The position numbers and the translations under genes are program-made. A stretch of 64,000 bases of DNA from Siderastrea radians. Taxonomy: Eukaryota; Cnidaria; Anthozoa; Scleractinia; Rhizangiidae. Below the pieces are notes generated by a model that worked only from the letters and a program-made list of their open reading frames with translations, did no database searches and had not been told where the DNA came from. Below, in pieces: positions 44,907-54,939 of this stretch. Positions within the stretch are counted from its first letter, which is position 1. The number at the start of each line of letters is the position of its first letter. The DNA lies in assembly GCA_964017195.1 (NCBI GenBank), contig OZ024892.1:17830704-17894703 (forward strand), given 5' to 3'.

Positions 44907-46314
44907 TAACCTGCGATCAGGCTCTATTTTCGTTTCGCTCGGTACAACTCGAGCCTGCTACAACTCTTCTACGGAACGTCTACCGCCCACTTTTTTGATT
45001 GATTGACATTCAACAAAACAGCCAATCAAAATTTCTTCTGCTTGCACGATCCTCGGTATGCAAATTTCCTATAACGGCAATTCGCAGAAAGTCACGCAAA
45101 TGTCGGCAAAATAAGAAAATCAGAGGCTACGATATATCTTTTAGGCACAAGCACTCAAATTTACACGATTGCTAACTTGAAGGTTTCGGTATTGTACATG
45201 GTTGCTCTGTCTGAGCTGAAACTGAATGTAAATTCAAAACACGACGAGGTTGTCATGTACCAAGATATGCTGCATGCTTGAATCCTTTCCCATTTCAGAC
45301 ATTTCTGGTGGTATGCCGAAATATTCTTAACGAATTTGTCACCGATTTTCTTCGTGAAAAACCTTGGGCAAATAAGAGAAGTACCTTCAGTTTCATTCTT
45401 TAGTCAGAATAAAGATATAAATAAAACCGTTTATAAACAAAGGAGTATTTTGTAATTTAATTTAGTTCCAGAAGTGATAAATATTTGAGATTAGCAGCGA
45501 GTTTTATCTCTAAACAGCAGCGAATTTTAAAACGAAGAACATTTATTATAAAACTAGTCAGATCCTTTGATGTCAATGTCAGAGATCAATAAAACGACAT
45601 TTAAAAACAATGAATGAATATAAACTGAAAATCGTTATTGCGACTTGATTGCGGTTCTCGCCAAACATCAGTTTACCGTTAAGTTTACCGAATTATCCGG
45701 TTGACTTGTTGATCATTCTTGGCGAAAGATACTTGTTCGTCTGCTGTTCGTTTTGTTTTGTAAAACGCGGAAACAGCCACTACTCTGTTCATGTTATCAA
45801 TACTAGCTGAAAGCCGTCAAATGAAAATTCCGAGACACGATGCGATAAAACGGAATACATAAGTTACTTCACTGCTGCTGTACTTCTCTGCTACAGGTGA
45901 GCGACAGCTTGCGTCAAACCGAACGCCATTCTCAGGAGAGAAAGAAATGGTGACAATTCTCCTAGAACGAAGAGAATTTATTAGAGCAACACATTTTACC
46001 TCGGCAGACTTGTTCCTTGGTTGTTCCTTGGCGATGGTGGTCGGATCTAACCTGCGATCAGGCTCTATTTTCGTTTCGGAATTCGGCCTGATCGCAGGTT
46101 AGGTCGGATCGAAATTGTGAGCGAGTCTCGTAGACAATTTACTTCCGTTGACAGCTGTATTGTTAAAGGGCCAATCAGATTGCGAAATTCCCGCGGCCAA
46201 AATTTGGCCGCCGACACGAACTCCTGTGAGAGATTGTATCAGGCCCTATTTTAGCGAGCGACCAACGTAAGAGAATATGAGAGCGATGCTAAAATTCGGC
46301 CTGATCGCAGGTTA
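44907..46314. mobile_element. Region bounded by inverted TAACCTGCGATCAGGC ends
   Basis: TAACCTGCGATCAGGCTCTA starts at 44907 and its inverse ends at 46314. A further CAGGCCCTATTTTAGCG..GCTAAAATTCGGCCTG hairpin lies at the right. No matching target duplication was found for the outer pair, so this may be two separate insertions rather than one 1.4-kb element. Confidence 0.45.
46048..46101. mobile_element. 54-bp micro-MITE with 9-bp target duplication
   Basis: TAACCTGCGATCAGGC and its inverse GCCTGATCGCAGGTTA (one base apart in the middle pairing) enclose only about 22 bases. GGTCGGATC is repeated directly on both sides (46039-46047 and 46102-46110). Confidence 0.85.
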
Positions 46315-46369
46315 CAGTTTACGGTAATCGGTCCTTGGGTCCACAGGTTTTCAATGTTCTGATTGCTTT

Positions 46370-46445
46370 GTTTTTGTTTGTTTTTTGTTTGTTTGTTTGT
46401 TTTTTGCTTGCTTGTTGTTTTTTTGTTTTTGTTTTTGTTTTTGGT
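46370..46445. repeat. T-rich TTTG/TTTTTG low-complexity tract
   Basis: Runs of TTTTTTGTTTG with no other structure; the Lys-rich frame on the other strand is an artefact. Confidence 0.8.
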
Positions 46446-47457
46446 TTCCTGTAGGTAAAATCAAGTGCGTGACATTTTGTTGCGTGACTCAAACTAAACA
46501 GGCTTGTGAGCTTTCGGTAAGAAATTATCGTTTCGAAATTTTGCAACGAATACAGAAAAGGCGTCTTATAGGAGAAAACTGTTTTGAAGTTCAAATAAGG
46601 CAAAATCATTTTATTTCTGAAGGTTCTTGATTTTAACAAAAGGAGGCGCGATGGAAATAAGTCAGTTGGGTTGATTGCCAATGCGCGATGCTTCAGTGAT
46701 GTTGTTTACCCCGGACACCAATATGATTATTATGAAAGAGTACGCACAGAACCTGATATTTAGACAATACCATATCCAGGTGAGCTAGACATTACCTTTC
46801 CGCTGTGGATTACAACGGAATACCAACCAAAGTAGAAGAAATGTCCACATTTTCGGTTATTTGGTCGGAGGTATGTGCCAATTGTTGACGTGTTAATGTT
46901 GTAATTATCGGGATTTTGAGAGTGTTTGTACTCGGCGCTGATAAAAAGCCCGAAACTAATTTTTAAACATAGTTTAAGAACGGCATTTCCTCTTTCAAGA
47001 ATTCTGAATTTCAAGTGATTCGGTGTTTTACCGGGGAGGGAAACGTTTTCTTGAAAAAATGCGCCAAATTGAGAATTCAAAGCAAGCGAATTTTAGTGGT
47101 TTTCAGCAGCCTGCCATGACCTTGAAAATTAATCAACAAAAGTATAATTTGACTCAAATTACTTGTAAACTCTTCAACAGCAAATTTCTAAGCTCAAAAC
47201 AAGATTTTTCCATGACGCGAATTAAACAGAGCGAAGTTCGCGAGAAGGTATGATTCGCAGTCATTCGGGGTGTTTGTAGAGACACGTAGTGCGGTAACGG
47301 TTTTTTAATTTTTTGGAGGTTTAAAAATAGTTTCTCAACAAAAAATGCCACCACATTTCTAGAGCTACCATAAGGTATCTCTGGGCGAAAAACGGAGAAT
47401 TTTGATTTTTCATCATGTGCCACATATTTTCGATTTCGCTCGGTCTTAGTGGACATT

Positions 47458-48262
47458 AGGGACTTTAAGATACAGTGACTACGGACTACGGACTACGGAC
47501 GGGAGGCACTTTAGGACTGGGACGAGACATATGTGTTCTCTTGTCCCCACCGTCGCAAGCTCACGACGGTGCGTAGTGGAAGGATTTCACGTAGTACAGC
47601 GTGGTGTAGTACGAGGAACTGAAGATGGTATGAAAAAGTAGTCTAAAGTTAGAAAATTGAGGTGTTCTTGTACTGTAACGCTTGAACTACAAACCAATAC
47701 GCATTTGGAACAATTTCAATTGCTTATGAACTCAGAACAGCGAAAAGAATGTACGGCTTACTTTGTTTACTGATTTTGACCGCCGCGTTGTTTTCCAGAA
47801 TGAAATCAAATTGGATGCTTTGAATATAGCTTGTAATATGAACTCTTCTCTTTGCTCTTTCTAGACACAAATGGCTTCCCTTCAAGTTGAGGAGTGATTA
47901 ATTTAGTAAAATATGTCACATTTGCTTCTGAAGTAGTTTTGCAAGCGAAGTAATTTGAAAAGCGGGCCCTGAAAATTTGATTAAGCTTCCACGCAAGCCT
48001 CACGTGCAATTACATTTCGAATTGCAGTGCGACGATTACAAGTCAAAACCAGAGCATCTCGAATCTTTTTAAAAGAGATTTTGTGTCTGTTTAGTGTAGA
48101 GTTGACCTTTGCTCTTCGTTCGTAGTCTGTTGTCTGTAGTCTGCGGTCTTAACTTTGCATTTTCGCGCCACTCGTTGTGTACTCGGCCCAGTGTTTCAGC
48201 CAAAGAAAAACGCGCGTCCAACCGTAGTCCGTAGTCCGTAGTCACCGTATCTTAAAGTCCCT
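47458..48262. mobile_element. 805-bp MITE with AGGGACTTTAAGATAC ends
   Basis: The ends AGGGACTTTAAGATACAGTG and, inverted, AGGGACTTTAAGATACGGTG are followed by repeats of ACTACGG on both sides. ATT is duplicated at 47455-47457 and 48263-48265. A 3-bp duplication and GGG-start fit Harbinger-type MITEs. It landed eight bases from the right end of the TTAA element. Confidence 0.8.
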
Positions 48263-48744
48263 ATTGCCTCTTAATACCTACAACAGTACAAACTCCCGAT
48301 GGGGAGGAATGAATCTCTCTCAGTCGTTCGATCACTTCTTCCTTGGTGACAGAATACACCGTTCCGTCGTCTGCCGAGAGACCATCCCGAGTGTGCTGCA
48401 AATATAAAATGCTTTGCTCTTCGTCCAGTCCACTTGATAACCTGTACCTTGGTTTGGTTGTTTTGCCCTTCCAAAACAACCTATCTCTGTGTTTCAAAAA
48501 GAAAGCACGCAGCACTTGCCACCCTTCCTCACTAAGAGAGTCCGGCTTTACTGCCTTTCTATCTCGCAAGAAGGGCAAATATAAAAAAAAAAAACATTGA
48601 AAAGTGTCGACCAACACGCTGAACACATTGGTCGCACGAAGGTACCACAATCCTCGCACCCTGCAATATTGAAACAATGGCCTTTCATTAGCAATCAAAG
48701 AATTAACCAAATACCGACTAACTCTTGAGGTTCTGAGTTATGTC

Positions 48745-51537
48745 ATTCCGCAATTCGTACTGTATTCGGCACGCATGTTCAGAATACCGACCTACACGGT
48801 ATATTTGTATACGAGTACGAACGGTAAAGGTAGGTCACTTTTTATCCCGATATATACTGCTTTTTCCCGTAGATATGCCTATTAATCACTTGGTTAGACA
48901 AGCATTATTCTCGTACTTTATTCGGCACGCACTACAACCCCTATTTGTTTTACTGTTTTTTCCGAAGAATGCCTATTAATTACTTGGTTAGACAAGCATC
49001 ATTCTCGTACTTTATTCGGCACGCACTACAACCCCTTTTGTTTTTACTGTTTTTTCCGTAGAATGCCTATTAATCACTTGGTTAGACAAGCATTATTCTC
49101 GTACTTCATTCGGCACGCACTACAATAACTATTTGTTTCACCGTTTTTCCCGTAGATATGCCTATAATCACGTAGTTAGACAAGCATCATTCTCGTACTT
49201 TATTCGGCACGCACTACAATCCCTATTTGTTTGACCGTTTTTCCCGTAGATATGCCTATTAATTACTTGGTTAGACAAGCATTATTCTCGTACTTTATTT
49301 GGCACGCACTACAATCCCTATTTGTTTTACCGTTTTTTCCGTTAGATTTGCCTATTAATCACTTGGGTAGACAAGCATTATTCTCGTACTCTATTCGGCA
49401 CGCACTATATCAACAATTGTCTTACCTTTTTTCCGTTAGATTTGCCTATTGATCACGTGGTTAGACAAGCATCATTCTCATACTTTATTCGGCACGCACC
49501 ACAATTCCTATTTGTTTTACTTTTTTTTCCCGTAACTTTGCCTATTAATCACTTGTGTGGACAAGCATCATTCTCGTACTCTATTCGGCACGCACTACAA
49601 TCCTATTTGTTTTACTTTTTTTCCCTTGGATATGTCTATTAATCACTTGGTTAGACAAGCATTATTCTCGTACTTTATTCGGCACGCACTACAATCCCCT
49701 TTTTGTTTTACCATTTTTTCCGTTAGATTTGCCTATTAATCACTTGGTTAGACAAGCATTATTCTCGTACTCTATTCGGCACGCACTATATCAACATTTC
49801 TTTTACCTTTTTTCCGTTAGATTTGCCTATTGATCACGTGGTTAGACAAGCATCATTCTCGTACTTTATTCGGCACGCACCACAATTCCTATTTGTTTTA
49901 CTTTTTTTCCCGTAACTTTGCCTATTAATCACTTGGTTAGACAAGCATAATTGTCGTACTCTATTCGGCAGGCACTACAATCCCTATTTGTTTTACTGTT
50001 TTACCCTTAGATATGCCTATTAATCACTTGTGTGGACAAACATCATTCTTGTACTCTATTCGGCACGCACTACAATCCCTATTTGTTTTACTTTTTTCCG
50101 TTAGATTTGCCTGTTAATCACTTGGTTAGACAAGCATTATTCTCGTACTCTATTCGGCACGCACTACAATCCTATTTGTTCTACTCTTTTCCCCGTAGAT
50201 ATGCCTATTAATCGCGTGGTTAGACAAGCATCATTCTCCTAGTTTATTCGGCACGCACTACAATCCCATTTGTTTTACTTTTTTTCCCTTGGATATGCCT
50301 ATTAATGACTTGGTTAGACAAGCATCATTCTCGTACTTTATTCGGCACGCACTACAATCCCTATTTGTGTTACTTTATTTCCCTTGGATATGTCTATTAA
50401 TCACTTGGTTAGACAAGCATTATTCTCGTACTCTATTCGGCACGCACTACAATCCCTATTTGTTTTACTTTTTTCCCTTGGATATGCCTATTAATCTCGT
50501 GGTTAGACAAACATGATTCTCGTACTCTACTTGGCACGCACTACAATCCCTATTCGTTTTTATTAATTTTTTTCCTTAGATATGCCTATTAATCACTTGG
50601 TTAGACAAGCATTATTCTCGTACTCTATTTGGCACGCACTACAATCCCTATTTGTTTTACTTTTTTTCCCTTAGATATGCCTATTAATCACTTGGTTAGA
50701 CAACCACCATTCTCGTACTCTATTCGGCACGAGAACACCATTTTTTATTGGGTTTTTTTTTATTTTAGATCTACCTATTGTCTATTAGGGTAGACAAACA
50801 TCATTCACGTACTCTATTCGGCACGCAATAAGATCTGCCTATTAAACACTTGGTTAGACAAGCATCATTCTCGTATTCTATTCGGTACGCTTTGGGATCT
50901 GCCTGTTATTCGTTAGGGTAGACAAGCATCATGCTCTATTCTGCACCAAGCAGTACACTTTTATTTCCTTTAGATCTGACTATTAATGTGTGAAACTTTT
51001 AAGCCTGGAGTACACGTTCTAGCTTTCAAGTTCCCGGAGGAGGTTCCATGCGAACTATACAGTTGTCAACTTTTGCTTACACTTGCTCATCCGAGATGCG
51101 AAACTCTTACTTTTGCAGATATTTTAAAACGCTTTGTCGCTGGCGTGATCAATATTAAACACATCGGGTTTATTTTGGTTGCACTGTATCAAGCATGTCA
51201 AGGGTATGCGTGACATGGTTTTTAAGATCGAGTCACAGTTGTACACACAGTCAGGGTGAATGCGGGAATACATAATAGAAACTACCAACGCGTTTGATTT
51301 TGTAGTTGTGTGGTTGATTGCCGCCTTAACTTTTCATCTCTCTTCTTTTGATGGGTGGGTTTGCCCGATACTGGGGAGAAAAAGGCTTTTAAGCCGGCTC
51401 ATTTTAGAAATGTAGAAAGCGTGCGTTGGATGACAATGTGAGACTAAATTACTTCCTGCTGAGACAGATATTGCACAATGAGTCATAATTTATGCGTCGT
51501 ACTCTTTTGGGCATTGTACTCTATTCGGCATTTTACA
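48745..51537. repeat. Right terminal inverted repeat with about 23 units of a 95-bp array
   Basis: The array runs about 48760-50940 and the outer unique part about 50950-51537. Units are the inverse of those on the left (GTACTCTATTCGGCACGCAC, TACAATCCCTATTTGTTTTA, GATATGCCTATTAATCACTT, GGTTAGACAAGCATTATTCT). The copy number differs from the left side, so the arrays have changed independently. The predicted frames in this stretch are artefacts. Confidence 0.9.
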
Positions 51538-51542
51538 GCACC

Positions 51543-52105
51543 CCGCTGACGTCGGCGTTTTCGTTTGCATTCCTTTTTTGGTATTGGATTTCTTGAGGGG
51601 ATAGGGCTTTTTGAATGTAACAGCGGTGAGTTTGAGCGTCGACGTACTGATGGCAGGAATCTTTTTGAGTCCCACTTCCAGTTTGAGGCAACCCACACAT
51701 CGTCGTCGAAGGAAACAGACGCTTTCTTGGTGGAATGCAGCGGGTTTTCCATCCTGGGTTTTGGTGCGATCGGCCTCGAAACAGGTGTCTCCAAAAAAGT
51801 TCCGTCCACACCCGTGACAACGTTGGGAGGCTTTGAGACCGCGCGGGTAGGCGTAGAGGAAATCGGGGCACTCTTTTTGGCGACACGCGCGGCACTCGAC
51901 TTTGTTTGGACAGCGGGGCGTCCTTCGTCGTTGTAGGATTTAAAGCAGGTGGCACAGGCGAAACTACGGTTGAAGAACCCGGGGAGACTGGTGATGACAT
52001 CGTAGTGACCTTTTTAGTGGAGCAGGATGAATTGGGGAGGGGTGGTCCGAAATTTTTGACGTGGTACGCTTTATGTAAAATCTTTTCAATCTTTTCAGGA
52101 TTCAT
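51543..52105 (-). pseudogene. Polinton DNA polymerase B, N-terminal region with cysteine-rich motifs
   Basis: ATG at 52105 starts MNPEKIEKILHKAYHVKNFG. Further on, Cys pairs are readable in another frame (VECRACRQKEC, QRCHGCGRNFFGDTC, VCFLRRRCVGC), the zinc-knuckle-like region found before the exonuclease domain in Polinton polymerases. A third frame (KKECKRKRRRQRG) reaches the insertion junction and continues across it into the fragment at 38954. At least two frameshifts are needed, so the gene is dead independently of the insertion. Confidence 0.75.
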
Positions 52106-52316
52106 GGTAAAATGAAAATAAATGGCTCGGGGCTTCCCATTTTTATACCTTTCTCTAGATCCCCTGAAAAGGTTGATGGGAAGGAGGGGGAGAGGGTACC
52201 CGCTCTTTTCAAAAAAGTGATTTGCTCTCAGACTGGGTAACCTGACCTGGCTTTCTCTATAAAAAGTGCACCTTGCTTCTCCTTTTTTCAATTCGGTTTG
52301 CCTTCGGGCAGTCAAC

Positions 52317-52540
52317 ATGTCATCAAGACAAGAAGAAGAAAAAATTCCGAGTAGTGTCTCGCGCGAGGAGGTCTTGGCTTTGTTTGGACTTGATAGGTCG
52401 GAGGATGATAGTGAAGAAGAGATGCGTTATGCAATGACGTCATAGATGCCTTTGAACGTCAGCGGGCTTTTCAAACCCAGCTCCTTCAACAGAGCGGTGG
52501 AGGGATCGATCCTCAAACACCTCTGGGAACCTTTGATTGA
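52317..52540 (+). pseudogene. Small acidic Polinton-side protein, divergent from polymerase B, one frameshift
   Basis: ATG at 52317 begins MSSRQEEEKIPSSVSREEVL and continues with an acidic stretch (DRSEDDSEEEMRYAMT). A one-base shift near 52445 leads to VIDAFERQRAFQTQLLQQSG and a TGA at 52538-52540, about 70 residues in all. It is transcribed away from the polymerase gene across a 0.21-kb gap. I do not recognise the family; the assignment to the Polinton is from position. Confidence 0.5.
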
Positions 52541-53466
52541 AGATTGAAAAGATTAGGATTATCACCCAAAGACAACAACCTATTGTTAAGATGTTGTATG
52601 AAAAATATTCTACCCACCATCAATGGTTGGTGGCCTATAAGGGGGGTCATGTGGAAAAGGATTTGTTGACCAAGATGAAGATTCCCCATGTGGTTTTGAA
52701 ATCTTACAGATGCCCTAAATGCAATGAACTGTTCTGTTAGGGTGCTAAGTCCATATTGGATTGTGGTCATCACATGCATGCTCATACCCACTGCCCCAAA
52801 GTGAAATGTTTTTTGTTTTTTCAGTGGTTGACTCAACACCACGTTTGATTGTTTTCATTTCACTTAGGTGTTTGAGGAATTTGAAGGAACGGATTACTGG
52901 CACCGTTATCAATGTAGAGTTTGTTATCGTACTCTGAAATTTAAGAATGTAATGCTTTCACCTAGGTCCACGAGATGCTGTTTTTTTTTTACTTTTTTTG
53001 ATTGACACTTAGGTGCATGAGGACTTTCATCGCTATGTTTGGTTCCGTCGCCATTATCCAAACTTTAGAAGATTTTTGAGGTTCTTAGGCATTTTGACTC
53101 CGGCAGCTTTGGAACGACAAGGTTGTATATGATTCGACTGTATGGATGCTTGACTCTGGGGCCTTCAAAAATACATGCGGAGTTCAATTACTTACAAAGT
53201 CTTGTTTGTTTGACACTAAGGTGCACAAAACACTCCTTCACATTTGAGTAGATTGCCCTGCTGTACCGGTGCAGCTCATGTTCTTAAAGGAATCCGTATT
53301 TGGAGGAGACTTAAATCAACTTTTTATTTTGCAATGACCCTAGGTACTTCGTCATTTGAGAAGAGCCCTGTATTGGCGCTATGTTCACTGTGCGGAGTGT
53401 TATCATGTATATAAACTGAAGGATGTACTACCACACGTTGAAGGATCTTCATTTGTTTTGTTTTAA
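52541..53466 (+). pseudogene. Small multi-exon gene of repeated zinc-knuckle-like modules, Polinton-side
   Basis: The first exon (from about 52541) holds SYRCPKCNELFC, an in-frame TAG, then DCGHHMHAHTHCPKVKC, a dense Cys/His cluster that suggests a zinc-binding fold. Three further blocks follow, each preceded by an acceptor-like ACTTAG or CCCTAG and starting with Val: 52868-52948 (YWHRYQCRVCYRTLKFK, then GT), 53013 to about 53120 (DFHRYVWFRRHYPNF) and 53344-53466 (LYWRYVHCAECYHVYKLK, TAA). Modules 2 and 4 share YW-R-Y-x-C-x2-CY-x4-K-x-K. They look like exons made by repeated duplication. The TAG and the loss of Cys in module 3 suggest decay. Function unknown. Confidence 0.45.
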
Positions 53467-53487
53467 AAATAACGTTTATTTTAAATA

Positions 53488-54700
53488 ATAAAATGTATAT
53501 TGTTTGTCTCACGATGTGGTCACTTGATCGCGACGTTTCGACTGCTTACTGCTAGTCTTCATCAGGCGATGAGTCGACTGGTTGCGCGTCACCATATGAA
53601 TCACGATGGTCGGCTGTGATTGGTGCGTTTCGATCCTCATTGTTCCGCAGTGAATGTGGTTTCCCGAGAGGTCCAATTTGAAGTTGTTCCCTCGGCGGTT
53701 CGCTGATGTACCGGTCTCCTGTTGTGTTTCTTGATCGTTGGTATCCACGCTTCAGGAATTTCAATTCCGTTGTCCCTATTGATGTTATCAGGGTGAAGTC
53801 TTATGTGGATAGCTTCCTTGACCCTTCGGGCGTACCAGTGTGAGTCTCGATTAAAAAACTTTACCTCGTTCCAAAGCGGGTGGTGGCCGGTCTTATTGGC
53901 GTGCTCAGAAACGGCGGAGGTCTGGGTACGGGCGAATCGTATGTCCCTGTCATGCTCTTTGATCCCTCCTGCATAGATCTTCCTGTTTCGCCAATGTAGA
54001 CTTTTCCGCATTCACAGGGAATCCTGTAGACTACGCCGTCTTGGTTTGCCGGATCGACGGTGTCCTTTGGGCGCACTAAATGTGACCTAAGTGTCGTGTC
54101 GGACTTGAAGATGGCGCTAATACCTTGTTGTTGTAGGCAGCGGCGAAGAGGTTCTGATACTCCTTTGATATACGGCAAAACCGCGGTGGACTTAAACTCT
54201 GTCTCAGGCTCTACCCTGGGGGCTGCTTTTCTTGTTCTGGTGAGCTTCTGCACGAAGGAGGAGGGATAACCGTTAGAAACAAGGACAGATGACAGATGTT
54301 TCTTTTCCTCAGAGATGACTGATGGTTTGGTCACAAGGCGCTTCGCCCGGTCGTACAAACAGTTAACAATACCGCGTTTTACTGATTGGGGGTGGTGCGA
54401 ATCATACGCCAAGCACTGATCAGTGTGAGTTGATTTTCTATAGACGCTGGTGGTAAGGCGGCCATCCGGTTCTTTAGAAACTGACGTGTCAAGAAAGGCG
54501 ATCTTACTCTCCTTCTCGATTTTTCATAGTAAAGCGGATGGTGGATTGCTGACTGTTGAAATGGTGTAAGAAGCTGTCAACATTACCGCGATCAAGGATG
54601 GTGAAGGTGTCATCAACGTAGCGCTTCCAGATCTTGGGCTTGTAGGGTGCGGACTCTATTGCTTGTTCTTCAAAAGCCTCCATGTAGAGGTTAGTTGCCT
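53488..54700 (-). mobile_element. Penelope-like element B, minus-strand partial copy
   Basis: This is a 5'-truncated copy beginning inside the reverse transcriptase (ANLYMEAFEEQA), passing YRKSTHTD-like RT sequence, a connector (EFKSTAVLPYIKGVSEPLRR) and a GIY-YIG domain (VYRIPCECGKVYIGETGRSM). It ends after a hammerhead at 53527-53570 in GTGAGACAAACAATATACAT. Frameshifts occur near 54510 and 53960. It lies head to head with the plus copy that begins at about 54701, so both 3' ends face outward. Confidence 0.85.
53527..53570 (-). ncRNA. Hammerhead ribozyme of Penelope-like element B (intact core)
   Basis: The minus strand reads ATCGC (stem I), CTGATGA, then stem II GACT/AGTC around an AGCAGTAAGC loop, GAA, a minimal stem III ACGT, C at the cleavage site, and GCGAT closing stem I. 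All core bases are present. Hammerheads near the ends of Penelope-like elements are established for animals; the tiny stem III implies action as a dimer. Confidence 0.85.
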
Positions 54701-54939
54701 GTTAAGGGAGATAAGATATTAGCCAAGAAAGCAGCTAACAGGCAACTCAGTTTTCACGGTGACCAACGCAGCTCACTTCGTATCCATCGTCGGCAGTGAG
54801 AAGATTCAAGACCGCGAGATCATGGTGTCCTTCGACATAGAGTCACTATTCACCAACGTTCCGGGGATTGGGGAGAGCGTCATGAAGTGAAGACGTGACA
54901 GAAGGCGCTCCGCAAACCGGACAATTTTTATCGTGTTGA

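Larger units (their letters stand above)
43329..48270. mobile_element. TTAA-flanked DNA element inside the integrase gene (4.9 kb with nested MITEs)
   Basis: It is flanked by TTAA (43325-43328 and 48271-48274). Ends are GAGGGGATGTCCACTAACAT on the left and, inverted, GAGGCAATGTCCACTAAGAC on the right once the 805-bp MITE next to the right end is set aside. The inverted repeats run about 650-700 bp; CAAACGCTCTCAAAATCCCG-like sequence near 43860 recurs inverted near 46920. No transposase was recognised in the 44.0-46.7 kb core, so it is a non-autonomous Kolobok/piggyBac-type element. Confidence 0.75.
41825..48710 (-). pseudogene. Retroviral-type integrase (DDE transposase) of the 12.58-kb transposon, split by an insertion
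   Basis: The N-terminal part is 48710-48275 and the rest 43324-41825; between them lies a TTAA-flanked element. Joining across a single TTAA keeps the frame. The protein then shows an H2C2-like zinc-binding region (REIH, then SCPACQ) and the integrase core, with the three acidic residues in IQADIIDM, QTDNGTEF and QGQVENLN. A C-terminal region follows (VLFKDPENVPAKTKQDGKDP, then FYRVQWEKNGK). Frameshifts near 42600 and 42020 break the tail, after which VAVCILSGEKADDDVVARYQ runs to a TAA at 41827-41825. The core resembles the integrase of KRBA2-like and Ginger/Gypsy proteins. Upstream of 48710 no clear start was found. Confidence 0.8.
38960..51537. mobile_element. 12.58-kb integrase-encoding DNA transposon with giant terminal inverted repeats (Ginger-like)
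   Basis: The ends are TGTAAAATGCCGAATAGAGT and its inverse. The 5 bases on either side are GGACC (38955-38959) and GCACC (51538-51542), a 5-bp target duplication with one change. Counting one copy of it, the Polinton polymerase frame reads straight across the junction, so the insertion boundaries are exact. The terminal repeats are about 2.3 kb (left) and 2.8 kb (right). Each has about 0.6 kb of single-copy sequence and then an array of about 95-bp units. The only gene recognised is a retroviral-type integrase on the minus strand, with TG..CA ends as expected for an integrase-type recombinase. This matches Ginger-type cut-and-paste transposons best; a non-autonomous-Polinton relative or an unclassified group is possible. 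Confidence 0.8.

Noticed and set aside
40017..50516. Repeated 60-90-residue frames of the type PINHLVRQASFSYSIRHAL
   Set aside because: Each is the translation of one or two 95-bp array units in the terminal repeats, open by chance because the unit length varies little.
50986..51213. 75-residue frame in the right terminal repeat
   Set aside because: It lies wholly in the outer part of the terminal inverted repeat and has no counterpart frame conserved in the left copy.
52513..52842. 109-residue minus-strand frame
   Set aside because: It is antisense to the Cys/His-rich exon, which has the recognisable motif pattern.
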